Source: an uncultured Bacilli bacterium (GTDB lineage Bacteria > Bacillota_I > Bacilli_A > RF39 > UBA660). Taken from it: a stretch of DNA of 64,000 nt. The notes beneath the pieces are model-generated. The model did not search any database. It saw only the letters and a program-made list of their open reading frames with translations, and was not told the DNA's origin. The translations under genes and the position numbers were made by a program. Shown piece after piece: positions 1 through 9,525 of the stretch. The number at the start of each line of letters is the position of its first letter. Position 1 is the first letter of the stretch. The stretch covers positions 46,589-110,588 of the forward strand of contig CAJUMA010000006.1 of NCBI GenBank assembly GCA_910587065.1, written 5' to 3'.

Positions 1-265
1 GGATAGAATCAAATAATTCTTTATCTAATAAACCTAAATTATAAAAAAGGGTCCATATATTTTTTGTACCAATCCAAGGATGCTTAGGACCTTCCCAACT
101 TTTCTCAGCAGCAATATTTCGCATGGTTGGATTCATAAAAACAAAACAAATATCAGGATTATTAGTACATCCACCGTTATAGATTGAATCTAAGTTTTTA
201 TCTCCATACTTTTTTTGCAATTTATCATATACTTTATATAATTCTTCCATGTTTTTATACTTCAT
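1..265 (-). CDS. Uracil-DNA glycosylase-like protein, 3' end off window
   Basis: N-terminal 88 residues of a gene that runs off the left edge. Translated by hand, it contains CFVFMNPTMRNIAAEKSW followed by HPWIGTKNIWTLFYNLGLL. This pattern (hydrophobic strand, MNPT, then PWIGTKNIW) is typical of the uracil-DNA glycosylase superfamily, where the loop after the first strand forms the catalytic pocket for excising deaminated bases. The ATG at 265 has a GGAG ribosome site about 6 nt upstream. The catalytic core downstream is not visible, so enzymatic specificity is unknown. Confidence 0.6.
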   Translation of the reverse strand, partial: MKYKNMEELYKVYDKLQKKYGDKNLDSIYNGGCTNNPDICFVFMNPTMRNIAAEKSWEGPKHPWIGTKNIWTLFYNLGLLDKELFDSI

Positions 266-345
266 AATATCTCCTTAATAAAATGCACATCTAATATAAC
301 ACAAAATAAATTTTTACACAATAAAAGGAACCAATGGTTCCTCAT

Positions 346-3027
346 TTATCTTCTTTGTCTTTTTGGAGGTTTTATTTCTTCTGCATAAACTGAAACAATG
401 TATTCTAAATCTCCTGGACCATATTCAGTTAAATATTTTATTAAATAATCTGTGGTAAACTCTTTACCCGTTATTTCTTTCGATTCCTCATGCAAGACAA
501 ATGTAGAATCAGACCTATATATATTAAATAAATCATAATACTCGAAATAATCTAACACTGTATAATTAGTACCTTCAACTAATGAATCTAATATTGTTGT
601 ATCATCTACATATCCAGAATATTTATACTTATAACTGTCTCTTAAAACATTTTTGATTGATTGAATTGGCAAAGAATAATTAAGGCGTGGAACAAACTTA
701 GTTTCTTCTCCTTCCGCTTGCTTACTCTTATTTGGCTTAATTTCTTTTCGATTATCTACACGTTCTATTCCTAAATTATCCAAATGCTTATCAGCTGCTG
801 CGAGTAAACGTGACATTACATCAGCCTCAAGAACATTTAATTCTCCAGTTTTCTTTTCTGGATCTTCAATAGGTCCTTCTTCTTCATCTTTTTTTGCCTG
901 TTTTGTTGTTAAAACATTAGAATTTTTCTTCGTTCCATCTTGATTATATTCATTAAGATTCCTCAATATTGCAAGTAATTCAGTCATTTCTTCCTGTTTT
1001 CCTGAATAATTAGCCATGCCAAAATGTGCAGCAATTTTCGCGATATAGTCATCATTTGTTAGAAATCCACCTGTTTCAAGAGCCATTTTTATATCATTTC
1101 CACTATAAGCAACACTTCTTAAATCAGGTATTAAAACTTCATCCTCTGTAAGATAATCTAGGCAATAACCTTCATCTGCACGAGGTGTCTCTTCTAGAAT
1201 TTTTTCATTTCTTAAAGCTTCATTAACATCATTAACAACATCTGTTAACACTTCAGTTCTTCCGCTAGCAAATGCTTCTGCAACAATAGTAGCGTTTTCC
1301 TGTTGTTCTTCCGATTGTTCTAGAGGAGTATCACTCTCTTTACCGCTTGGAGATTCTTTTTCTTTCATCTCCTTAGCACGCCTAGCTTCATTTTCTTCTG
1401 CTCTAATTATTGCTGCTATGGCAAAATCAATAGCATTTGATGTCCTTTTTAAATCATCAGATGTTTGAATATCTTTTGTCGATTCTAAAGAACCTTTTGA
1501 TTCATCAAGATTTCTTTCCATTTCTAGTATTTCTTGATACTCTTGTAAAGCATCATTGTATTGTCCAACACTTTCTGGAGATTCACCACTTAAAACACGT
1601 TTAAAGGAATCTTCTAAATTCGCTGCTTCTGCAACATTTACAATATTTTCATCCTCTTGAACTGCTCTTTCTCCATTAAGAATTCTTAAAGCATCATCCA
1701 TGTCTTGTTCATTTTCATATCCTGTTGGGAAATTTTTAATATTTGTTTCGCCAAGTACTGACTCAAGATATTTTTTACGTTCTTCGATTTTTTTTCTTGC
1801 CGCTTTTTGCGCTTTTGCAACTTCATCTTTCACTCTTTGCTCTGATAAACTTGGATCATATTCTTTGTTTTGAGCTGCAATATAATCAGCTTCAGCTTGT
1901 TTAGCTAAATCATCCAGTCTATTTTCCTCTGGGTAAACGCCTGGAACATAACTCATAACTTCTATAGGAGTTTCTATTGATTCAGCTTGTTCCTGTCTAT
2001 CCTTAATCATTTCCTGGATATCCATCTCTTTTCCAAAAATCTCTTCAACAGAAAGATTAACGCTTTCAAATCTTAAACAATCAGCAAGATTAATACCATA
2101 ATTAGTGGCCATATTTTTAGTTTCTTCAACAATGTTTGAAATAACTTCATCATAATCTTTTTCTAATATATTAGAAAGGACTTTTCTAATAGCGACATAT
2201 TTATTCTTAAAATTTGCTAAATAATCACGAGCTAACATACCATCTTCCATTAACACGTCATTCGTTTCAATATAAGAAGAAACTACACTAACTATTGCAT
2301 CATAAATGGCATTACAAATAGTTGATGTACTTGTTTTACCATTCTCTAAAACTTGCTCATATCCATACCAAGTTCCCACAATATCGTAAATCGGTAAAAT
2401 AGCTTGAGTTTTTCTAATAAACTCAATACTCATACCATCCAAAAAACTAATCATTTTATCTAAATCTTTTGTTTTACATTTTAATTTAATTGGAGCATTA
2501 TACCCAGCACATATAAAACGAGTTGCTGGAGTAACAATTCTAAAATCATTTAAACCTTGTCTACGCATTTCTTGATATAAATATCTAACAGAAGAAATAA
2601 AATCGGCTGGCAAAACTTTAATAATAAACTCATGTTCCATTGATAAGTAGTCAGCATCTTCTCTTACTCCTGAAGCATCATAAACAACTGTATCATTTTT
2701 TTGAATTTGACCATTAATCTTACGAAAAAATACTTCACCCATTTGGATTTGCTTATCTTCAGGCAATTCCATATACTTATCTTTGCCATTACTAAAGTCA
2801 AAACACATATTTAGCATTAGTTCATTAACAAAGTCATCGTTTTCTAAAACATCAACCTTACCTTCACTTAACTTATCTAAATCCATACAAGCCATTAATG
2901 ACTTATTCTCGTTATAGAATGGTAAAGAAGAAGCTAAATAATTAGCCACAACAAAAGTAACTATGTCAAGGCCATCTTCAACGCTAAAAGTTACTCTCGT
3001 ATTATTCCTAAATTTATTTAATTTCAT
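346..3027 (-). CDS. Large acidic protein of unknown function
   Basis: About 893 residues, not recognised. The N-terminal third looks globular (mixed hydrophobic segments and Cys). Residues about 380-620 are rich in Glu, Lys, Ala and Gln and look like long coiled-coil or disordered linker. The C-terminal 150 residues look globular again and end in a basic tail. There is no signal peptide or clear membrane segment. The start chosen is the ATG preceded by GGTGATATT, six codons inside the longest frame; the same leader precedes the UPF0316 gene. It is the last gene of a leftward cluster of unrecognised genes (346-5884) and may work with them. No function is assigned. Confidence 0.7.
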   Translation of the reverse strand: MKLNKFRNNTRVTFSVEDGLDIVTFVVANYLASSLPFYNENKSLMACMDLDKLSEGKVDVLENDDFVNELMLNMCFDFSNGKDKYMELPEDKQIQMGEVFFRKINGQIQKNDTVVYDASGVREDADYLSMEHEFIIKVLPADFISSVRYLYQEMRRQGLNDFRIVTPATRFICAGYNAPIKLKCKTKDLDKMISFLDGMSIEFIRKTQAILPIYDIVGTWYGYEQVLENGKTSTSTICNAIYDAIVSVVSSYIETNDVLMEDGMLARDYLANFKNKYVAIRKVLSNILEKDYDEVISNIVEETKNMATNYGINLADCLRFESVNLSVEEIFGKEMDIQEMIKDRQEQAESIETPIEVMSYVPGVYPEENRLDDLAKQAEADYIAAQNKEYDPSLSEQRVKDEVAKAQKAARKKIEERKKYLESVLGETNIKNFPTGYENEQDMDDALRILNGERAVQEDENIVNVAEAANLEDSFKRVLSGESPESVGQYNDALQEYQEILEMERNLDESKGSLESTKDIQTSDDLKRTSNAIDFAIAAIIRAEENEARRAKEMKEKESPSGKESDTPLEQSEEQQENATIVAEAFASGRTEVLTDVVNDVNEALRNEKILEETPRADEGYCLDYLTEDEVLIPDLRSVAYSGNDIKMALETGGFLTNDDYIAKIAAHFGMANYSGKQEEMTELLAILRNLNEYNQDGTKKNSNVLTTKQAKKDEEEGPIEDPEKKTGELNVLEADVMSRLLAAADKHLDNLGIERVDNRKEIKPNKSKQAEGEETKFVPRLNYSLPIQSIKNVLRDSYKYKYSGYVDDTTILDSLVEGTNYTVLDYFEYYDLFNIYRSDSTFVLHEESKEITGKEFTTDYLIKYLTEYGPGDLEYIVSVYAEEIKPPKRQRR

Positions 3028-3114
3028 AATATCACCATTCCACATAATAACTACAATTACCTTATTATAAAGATATTATAACATTAAAATAGCAACAAAT
3101 AAATAAAAAAGAGT

Positions 3115-3339
3115 TTAATTATACACTCTTTTATTTAAATCTAAGCCTAGTAATTGTAACTTAATGGTTATCTGTTTAATTTCATTATCTTTTAAACCAA
3201 GTTCTTTAAGCTTTTTCCGATTCAACACCCATAAATTTTCGATTGTAACTATGTCATTTATATGAAGTAAATTAACTATTGTTTTATCTAAATCCAATAT
3301 TTCTATATTTTTTTCTACATATATGTTTTTCTTTAGCAT
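3115..3339 (-). CDS. Small helix-hairpin-helix protein, RpoA C-terminal-domain-like
   Basis: About 74 residues. The second half (IVNLLHINDIVTIENLWVL, then LKELGLKDNEIKQITIKLQL and LGLDLN) follows the pattern of the RNA polymerase alpha-subunit C-terminal domain: a helix-hairpin-helix fold that contacts DNA or transcription factors, with the LGL and KLQLLGLDL signature. A free-standing domain of this type is a plausible small DNA- or protein-binding module. The start at the inner ATG is preferred because GGGGACGGTG lies upstream. It lies between the 478- and 893-residue unknown proteins on the same strand. Confidence 0.6.
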   Translation of the reverse strand: MLKKNIYVEKNIEILDLDKTIVNLLHINDIVTIENLWVLNRKKLKELGLKDNEIKQITIKLQLLGLDLNKRVYN

Positions 3340-3442
3340 AGTTACACCGTCCCCAAAATTAATTTCAAAAATATTATAACACATTTTTAAAAATATCGTA
3401 AGAAAAAAGGCAAGAAAAATTTCAAGCCTTCTTACATGTAAT

Positions 3443-4879
3443 CTATCTTATTCGTAGTTCACCAAAATCTGATTGATCAAATATTGCTCTTTTAGAAACC
3501 GCATTATAAGCATTTTCTAAAGTAACGGCCGTATTTTTCACTATCGCAGCAGAACTATCCACTAATGCTTCAAGTCCACCATTCTTTCCTATTTTAGTTA
3601 TCTGTGTTAAATTTGCAGGACTAATAGATTTAGAATCCATTAAAGCTTTTAAAGCATAAGCGGCAAATAAAGGTGTTACCTCGCCCTTAACTTTATTATT
3701 AACTATATCTAGCATATGCTTAGTTTCATCGGGATATTTGCTAACTAATTCCTTGCCATATTCACTTAAATTTTCATACGACCCTGCAAGTAAATCTTTT
3801 TTTCTAAAACGTTGACTTTCTAAAGTTCTAACTTCTTCTTCGATTTTTTTCTTAACATCAGTTATATCAAAACTTTTTGCACGCATAGACACTTTTACGT
3901 AATCAACAACTCTTTGTTCAACAGAGGCATCAATGTTAGCAGTAGTTGAGACATATTGGTTAGCTATTGGTGTTAATCCCACATCATTCATCTGAGACAT
4001 AATTAAACCAAAAGATTCCTTAACTCTCTCAATTTTTTCTAACTCCGCTTCATCTTTTTCAATAACTGACTCTAAAGTTGAAATCTGTTTAATATTTTTC
4101 AAACTAGTTAAAACATTTCTGTTTAAATCAGCTAATTTTAGTTTATTTCGTGACAATCTTTCACGAACAATTATTTCTTTATCATTATCATCTGTTCCAA
4201 TGACAATAATTGATTCCATAAATCTTCTAAATAAAACTTCATTATCTTTAATAAGATCTAAATACCTTAAGTATTCCTGATCATCTCTTATTTTTTCTTC
4301 ATTTTCAACTACATAATGTTTTATTCTATTAAAATGTCTAGTTAAATCCTGTGCTAAATTTGGTATTTGTTTTAAATCAAATATAACATCTACAGCTGTT
4401 TTTGCCTTGTCTTTAATCACAAATGTTTTTGCATAATCAACATCAGCTTGATCCAACACACCTGAACAAACTGCCGTTATTTGGTTAGAACTACTTAAAT
4501 TATTGTTCATAAAATTAACATAATGATCAAAATTACGTTTCTCAATCGCATCTTTTATTTCAGCATACCTATTATAAGTAACTGTTATTGCCCTAAGTTT
4601 AATCTTCTCAAAATCAGTTAATTCACCACTTTCAACTACCTTAGCTTGTAGTTGATCAATAGTGGCACCCAATTTTTCCAATTTAACATTTATGTTAGGT
4701 ATAATACTTCTAATCGTTTCATCATGATCATAACACTGCTCTAAAATTTTAAATTCACATATGTAATTTAAAGTTTTTAATAAATCAAGCAGTATTTGTT
4801 TATCCTTAGGAGAAATACCGCTAACACCCATACTTTTAAGAGACGTAAACAATTCTCGATAACTATCAAGACTAGTCAT
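3443..4879 (-). CDS. Helical protein of unknown function
   Basis: About 478 residues, mostly amphipathic helix with several heptad-like stretches (Leu/Ile/Lys/Glu rich), no signal peptide and no membrane segment. Not recognised. The start is taken at the ATG preceded by AAGGAG, which overlaps the stop of the upstream 42-codon gene (ATG at 4879, TAG at 4872), implying translational coupling. It belongs to the leftward cluster that ends with the 893-residue protein. Most likely a cytoplasmic structural or scaffold protein, but this is only inference from composition. Confidence 0.65.
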   Translation of the reverse strand: MTSLDSYRELFTSLKSMGVSGISPKDKQILLDLLKTLNYICEFKILEQCYDHDETIRSIIPNINVKLEKLGATIDQLQAKVVESGELTDFEKIKLRAITVTYNRYAEIKDAIEKRNFDHYVNFMNNNLSSSNQITAVCSGVLDQADVDYAKTFVIKDKAKTAVDVIFDLKQIPNLAQDLTRHFNRIKHYVVENEEKIRDDQEYLRYLDLIKDNEVLFRRFMESIIVIGTDDNDKEIIVRERLSRNKLKLADLNRNVLTSLKNIKQISTLESVIEKDEAELEKIERVKESFGLIMSQMNDVGLTPIANQYVSTTANIDASVEQRVVDYVKVSMRAKSFDITDVKKKIEEEVRTLESQRFRKKDLLAGSYENLSEYGKELVSKYPDETKHMLDIVNNKVKGEVTPLFAAYALKALMDSKSISPANLTQITKIGKNGGLEALVDSSAAIVKNTAVTLENAYNAVSKRAIFDQSDFGELRIR

Positions 4880-5000
4880 CCAAATCAGCTCCTTCATCCA
4901 AATCAAGTATTACATCACTTTCGTTTTCTAAAGAGGCAATTATACCATCAAGTTCTTCAACAACATCAAAGAAACCACTTATTTCATTTGTTTCATCCAT
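4872..5000 (-). CDS. Small acidic protein, 42 residues
   Basis: A short frame starting at ATG 5000 with GGTGACGCAT upstream. It encodes a 42-residue acidic protein ending in LDLDEGADLDD. Its stop overlaps the start of the next gene (ATGACTAG arrangement), the usual sign of a real, coupled gene. Acidic and probably helical; no known family is recognised. Confidence 0.55.
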   Translation of the reverse strand: MDETNEISGFFDVVEELDGIIASLENESDVILDLDEGADLDD

Positions 5001-5062
5001 ATGCGTCACCTATTATAATTCTATCATATCAAAGTATCTAAAAAAAGAAAAAACCATTAACT

Positions 5063-5884
5063 TTACATTAACGGTTTATAGCAGTCTTGAACAATATTAT
5101 CCAATTTAGTTAAAATGCTATCAATTAAATTATTTTTTACATCACTAGTAGAAGAATATTCAATAACTATTGTTTTTAGAGCACTAGCTGATTCTCTATC
5201 TAACATCCTGTTATTGATTAAAGATAATAAATAAGCATATTCATTATTATCAAATAATGCATATACAAGCATTCTTACAAACATAAAATCATTTAAATAG
5301 TTAAATAAATCACTAAAATGCACATAGCCATAAGAAAATATCTTCATTATTAACTCTTTTACTACAAGTTTAGGCATATCCTCTGTATTACATGACAAGC
5401 AATCAATATTATTACAAATATATTCAACTATAACCGAAACATCATTAAATAATGAATAATCTACATGATGTTTTACTGAAAACATATCTTTAAGAATTAA
5501 TGCCAATTCAAACAAGTTTTCATCACGAGCAGAATTAATTTGTTTAAAAAGGCTAATAATTATATCAGCATAAATAGAATCTGCGACTACTTTCTTCTCT
5601 ACAGCAACAAGTAATAAGGAACAAAAACATTTACGATCTAAAAAAAGACGATAAATAGGCGTATTTAATACATAATCACTACATCCTACAAATTCACCTA
5701 AATAATTTGTAAAAACAGAGTTGCTAACATCCGAATTTAATATAGCATCTAAATTGCCAGAAATAGACAAATTAATATCTATATTACCGTTATTTATAGC
5801 TGATTTTAATAACATTAAATCAACATCTGCTATATTATCGCTTGAAACAATGTGTTTTAGATTAACTAGTGCATCAAAATCCAT
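5063..5884 (-). CDS. Protein of unknown function, first gene of the left cluster
   Basis: About 273 residues, largely helical with repeating Asn/Asp-rich turns (for example LKSAINNGNIDINLS and FDNNEYAYLLSLINN), a style seen in helical-repeat (ARM/TPR-like) proteins. There is no signal peptide. The start MDFDAL is chosen because AGAAGGGG sits at the right distance; the longer frame begins eight codons earlier. It is divergent from the + strand gene at 5998, so both promoters probably lie in 5885-5997. Function unknown. Confidence 0.6.
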   Translation of the reverse strand: MDFDALVNLKHIVSSDNIADVDLMLLKSAINNGNIDINLSISGNLDAILNSDVSNSVFTNYLGEFVGCSDYVLNTPIYRLFLDRKCFCSLLLVAVEKKVVADSIYADIIISLFKQINSARDENLFELALILKDMFSVKHHVDYSLFNDVSVIVEYICNNIDCLSCNTEDMPKLVVKELIMKIFSYGYVHFSDLFNYLNDFMFVRMLVYALFDNNEYAYLLSLINNRMLDRESASALKTIVIEYSSTSDVKNNLIDSILTKLDNIVQDCYKPLM

Positions 5885-5945
5885 TTTTACCCCTTCTTTG
5901 TGCAGCATATTATATTATCCTTTTGTCAATTTGTCAAAGAAAACA

Positions 5946-5974
5946 TTTACTTTATCCTAAAATAATAATATAAT
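5946..5974 (+). promoter_or_regulatory. Sigma-A-type promoter for the 203-residue protein
   Basis: TTTACT at 5946-5951, a 17-bp spacer, and TATAAT at 5969-5974, followed by AGGAGGG just before the ATG at 5998. The same TTTACT-17-TATAAT arrangement precedes the prophage repressor. Confidence 0.6.
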
Positions 5975-5997
5975 CTTAATATAGGAGGGATATGTAA

Positions 5998-6609
5998 ATG
6001 GAAGAAATTACAAATCTTATTCAAGAAGCTAAAAACACTATTGATGAATTTGAACGATATATCTTTAAAAATCATATAGAAAAATATATTACTGTTAAAG
6101 AATTCACAAGCCAAATGTATTCTAGAATTAGTTACGCAGAATCACAAATTAGATTGCAATCAGTAGATGAAGATACAAAAAGTAAACTAGAAAGTATTAT
6201 TAATGACTCAAATAGCATCAAAGAAGCTTTTCAAAAAGGTAATAACATAGAAATAATTATTAATGACGGACATTATACAACTCAAGAAGTTAGTAATCAA
6301 ACTATACCAACAAAATTTGATGAATTTAAGCCAATTGAATCATCAGCAGTAAAGATAACTGATTATGATCCAGAAAGAGACGGATTATCAATAACTGAAG
6401 AAATGGCAACACCAGAAATCATAGAAGTGCCTGAACCTGCTGTTGAAATGCCAAAAGTAGATCAATTGATTGAAACGGCAAATAATACACCAAATTTCGA
6501 AGAGGCTTTAGATGTCGCAGCAATAGATGCTTTCTTAAATGAGAGTGGCATTAAAGAAAATATTGGTATGCAGGAAGAAACACCTACTGCATCACAATTA
6601 AAATTATAA
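5998..6609 (+). CDS. Acidic protein of unknown function
   Basis: 203 residues. The first 75 are helical with coiled-coil character. The middle (residues about 80-160) is Pro/Glu/Thr rich and probably disordered, and there is a short helical end. No signal peptide or membrane segment. A strong AGGAGGG ribosome site and its own promoter upstream, plus a hairpin terminator directly after the stop, mark it as a single-gene unit. Divergent from the left cluster. Not recognised. Confidence 0.6.
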   Translation: MEEITNLIQEAKNTIDEFERYIFKNHIEKYITVKEFTSQMYSRISYAESQIRLQSVDEDTKSKLESIINDSNSIKEAFQKGNNIEIIINDGHYTTQEVSNQTIPTKFDEFKPIESSAVKITDYDPERDGLSITEEMATPEIIEVPEPAVEMPKVDQLIETANNTPNFEEALDVAAIDAFLNESGIKENIGMQEETPTASQLKL

Positions 6610-6610
6610 T

Positions 6611-6646
6611 AAAAGGATTTATCCAAAAGATAAGTCCTTTTATTTT
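6611..6646. terminator. Bidirectional terminator
   Basis: A 13-bp stem (6611-6623 with 6629-6641, one G-U type mismatch) with A-runs on one side and T-runs on the other. It can end both the + strand 203-residue gene and the - strand glycosyltransferase gene, which converge here. Confidence 0.8.
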
Positions 6647-7581
6647 TGCATACGTTCAAGCATTTTTATTTCATTTAAATATAATTCATATGTTTGTTTA
6701 TTCTTTTTCGCTATCACTTGTAAAATCATACCTGTAATCCAAAGTAGCACTGCAACTGTAATCAAAAAACAAGCAAATATTAAACTTGGAAATTTTAAGA
6801 CAACACCTAATTTAAAATAATCAGCAAAGGGAGGAATACCAATAATGATACCACCTATTAAAACAAGTAATGCAAATATATTAAAAAACAACGCTGGTCG
6901 ATATTCCTTAAATAAAGTGCCAATTGTCTTTAATACTTTTATCCCATCAGTTACTGTATTTAATTTAGAAACAGAACCTTCCGGTCTATCTCGATATTGT
7001 ACAGGTACTTCAACAAGCATAAAATTCTTATCAACTGCATGAATAGTCATCTCTGTTTCTATTTCAAATCCTTTTGATAAAACAGGAAAACCCTTAACAA
7101 AATCACGAGAAAATGCTCGATATCCCGTCATAATATCTTTAACATTATTCTTAAATATAAAATTTATTAATTTTCTAACTAAAACATTCCCAAAATTGTG
7201 AAACATTCTTTTATTCTCTTGAAAATATGTACTAGATAGTCTGTCCCCAATAACCATGTCCGCTTTTCCTTCTAGTACTAAATCACACATCTCTCTTGCA
7301 GATTCAGCAGGATAAGTATCATCTCCATCAATCATTAAGTAACAATCAGCATTGATGTCTCTAAACATACTTCTAATAACATTTCCTTTACCTTGACGAT
7401 ATTCATATCTAACCTCTGCTCCCGCTTTCTTTGCAAGAACATCAGTTCCATCATTAGAATTATTATCATAAACATAAATAGTCGCTTCTGGTAACGCTTT
7501 CTTATAATCTTTAACAACCTTTTCGATTGTTTTTGCTTCATTATAACAAGGTATTAAAACAGCAATACTACTTTTTTTCAT
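6640..7581 (-). CDS. Family 2 glycosyltransferase with C-terminal membrane anchor
   Basis: About 313 residues. The GT2 (GT-A fold) core is clear: VLIPCYNEAKTIEKVV at the N-terminus, YDNNSNDGT, and the metal-binding MIDGDDTYP, followed by TGYRAFSR and YRDRPEGSVSKL, all typical of dolichyl/undecaprenyl-phosphate mannosyl- or glucosyltransferases. Two membrane helices close the protein (about residues 230-290), so it probably moves a sugar from a nucleotide donor to a lipid carrier at the inner face of the membrane. The start is the inner ATG with AGAGGTGATAAG upstream; it overlaps the end of the 613-residue membrane protein, so the two are co-transcribed. The acceptor is not known. Confidence 0.9.
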   Translation of the reverse strand: MKKSSIAVLIPCYNEAKTIEKVVKDYKKALPEATIYVYDNNSNDGTDVLAKKAGAEVRYEYRQGKGNVIRSMFRDINADCYLMIDGDDTYPAESAREMCDLVLEGKADMVIGDRLSSTYFQENKRMFHNFGNVLVRKLINFIFKNNVKDIMTGYRAFSRDFVKGFPVLSKGFEIETEMTIHAVDKNFMLVEVPVQYRDRPEGSVSKLNTVTDGIKVLKTIGTLFKEYRPALFFNIFALLVLIGGIIIGIPPFADYFKLGVVLKFPSLIFACFLITVAVLLWITGMILQVIAKKNKQTYELYLNEIKMLERMQK

Positions 7582-9409
7582 TCTTATCACCTCTTATATA
7601 ATCTAATAATAACACACTTAAGACAGGAAGTACAAAAATATATGGCATTGTATACCTAAAATATGTATTAGCTGGACCTATTATACAAAAAAGAATAGAC
7701 ACAAATAAAGGTATTAAACAAATTAAATATTTCTTATTCTTAGAATTAAATAAATAAACGCTTAGAATTAAAACAAACCATGTATTAAGTGCTATATTAG
7801 ATACTGCCCCAACAATTGGAATATAAGGAAAAAAGTTTGCATATCCATCAATAAATCCTCTTAAAAAAGATAACTTATTATAATGATAATCTACTAAATT
7901 ATTTTCTGTAACACGACCATTATATTTAGCATATATGTACCAATTATGTTGATCAGGATAATAAAAACCATAAGTATTATTTAAAGTAGCATCAATATAA
8001 ACATCAGGAAACTTAACAAATCCCTTACCCCAAACTTTAAAATATTCTTTTAAATCATTAGAATTAGTATATTTATTAAATTCATTTTTAACCGGATCTG
8101 CTAAATCTGGATTATATCTTGTAGCTAAATTTTCATAATTTAATATATAATCAATTATTTCTTTATCTTTGTCCTTATAAAAATCTGGATGTTCTTTTAC
8201 TAACCTAGCAGTCTGCTGAAAAGGTACACTAAGCATCTCTCTTTTGGATCCATCACTTATTCCAAGATAAGGAATAAGTATATTATCAAAGGCATAAATT
8301 GAAACAAAAAAAGCCATAAAACAAATTAATAATTTCATTATATTTTTCCTCGTATAAAAAATTAAAACAACAAAAGTTAACATAACAACATATATTCCAT
8401 TATGTCTAAATAAAGAAAGAAATAAAATAACAAAGTAAAGACTAATTAAATAAGGGTAACTTAATCTCTTATCTTGATAATTTTTAACAATATCAAAAAT
8501 CTTTAAAACAAATAAAATCATAAACGCTGTATACAATGTATCTTTTACCGCCGATACTGAATAAATTAAATACATGGGAACTATTAAATACATTAATAAA
8601 ACAATAAATCTATTTTTACTTTTAATATCATTGCTTGCCATAAATTTAATCGTATACGCAAGTACACTTGCATAAATAATTGATTGTATAAAAGTATAAA
8701 TAAATAAACCAAAATTATCATTTATAATAAACCTACCTAAGGTTATAGAAAATCCTAACATGAATGTCTGTAAAATCGGATGATGCGCTGTCATAAAGAC
8801 ATTTGGATCTCTTTGTATAACCCAATCAATATATTTAGTGTGCTCGTTAAAATACATCTTGATTTGAAAAGAAGGATCAGGTGATAAAACAATTGGATAG
8901 AATGCTATCATATATATACCAAGAACTATAAAAATCGTAATAAAAGATGTTCTAAAAGGATATTTTTGGAAAAAATCTAAGTACTTTCTTAAATATTTAT
9001 TTTTAAACTTTATATCTTTATTTTTAAAATTTCCAATTAAATCATCTAATATAGAAAATAAATGATTAAACAAATATATATACCCAATAAATTTAGCTAA
9101 ACTTAAAAATATAGTAGCAATATTTAAAAAAATAAGTTTATAACTACCATAAGTACTATAGCTCTCCCCTATTAACATGAATAAAGAGAATAAAACACTT
9201 AAGGATTTTTTAGCCTTAGTAATTTTATGAAAATTCTTATGGTTAAAGAAATAATAGGCAATACCAGTAAATATTGATAAAGCAAAAAATTTAGTTTCAT
9301 ATAAAACTGTTATTTTTAAACTATTTAAATCACTTAATAAATTTATATCAAGTAATAAACAAACACCTATTAAAATAGAAAATAGAAATATACTTACCTT
9401 TTTTTTCAT
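7568..9409 (-). CDS. Polytopic membrane protein, DUF6020-like
   Basis: 613 residues with about a dozen predicted membrane helices. After the first helices comes SPDPSFQIKMYFNEHTKY and then TAHHPILQTFMLGFSITLG, a signature of DUF6020-type proteins related to GT-C fold glycosyltransferases: an acidic loop after a long helix followed by HHP. These enzymes use lipid-linked sugars at the outer face. The downstream overlapping GT2 would make such a donor, so the pair could glycosylate a cell-surface polymer or protein. That pairing is inference. Confidence 0.75.
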   Translation of the reverse strand: MKKKVSIFLFSILIGVCLLLDINLLSDLNSLKITVLYETKFFALSIFTGIAYYFFNHKNFHKITKAKKSLSVLFSLFMLIGESYSTYGSYKLIFLNIATIFLSLAKFIGYIYLFNHLFSILDDLIGNFKNKDIKFKNKYLRKYLDFFQKYPFRTSFITIFIVLGIYMIAFYPIVLSPDPSFQIKMYFNEHTKYIDWVIQRDPNVFMTAHHPILQTFMLGFSITLGRFIINDNFGLFIYTFIQSIIYASVLAYTIKFMASNDIKSKNRFIVLLMYLIVPMYLIYSVSAVKDTLYTAFMILFVLKIFDIVKNYQDKRLSYPYLISLYFVILFLSLFRHNGIYVVMLTFVVLIFYTRKNIMKLLICFMAFFVSIYAFDNILIPYLGISDGSKREMLSVPFQQTARLVKEHPDFYKDKDKEIIDYILNYENLATRYNPDLADPVKNEFNKYTNSNDLKEYFKVWGKGFVKFPDVYIDATLNNTYGFYYPDQHNWYIYAKYNGRVTENNLVDYHYNKLSFLRGFIDGYANFFPYIPIVGAVSNIALNTWFVLILSVYLFNSKNKKYLICLIPLFVSILFCIIGPANTYFRYTMPYIFVLPVLSVLLLDYIRGDKNEKK

Positions 9410-9472
9410 TGTCTCAAATCCATTCTATAAGAATAGTATACTATCAAAAGATACATAAGACAATTAGCCAAT

Positions 9473-9501
9473 TTGCAAAAAACTTAAAAATATGATATTA
9501 T
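9473..9501 (+). promoter_or_regulatory. Sigma-A-type promoter
   Basis: TTGCAA (9473-9478), a 17-bp spacer and TATTAT (9496-9501), followed by an AAGGGG ribosome site and the ATG at 9526. Confidence 0.65.
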
Positions 9502-9525
9502 CATACACATGAAAAGGGGATAGTT

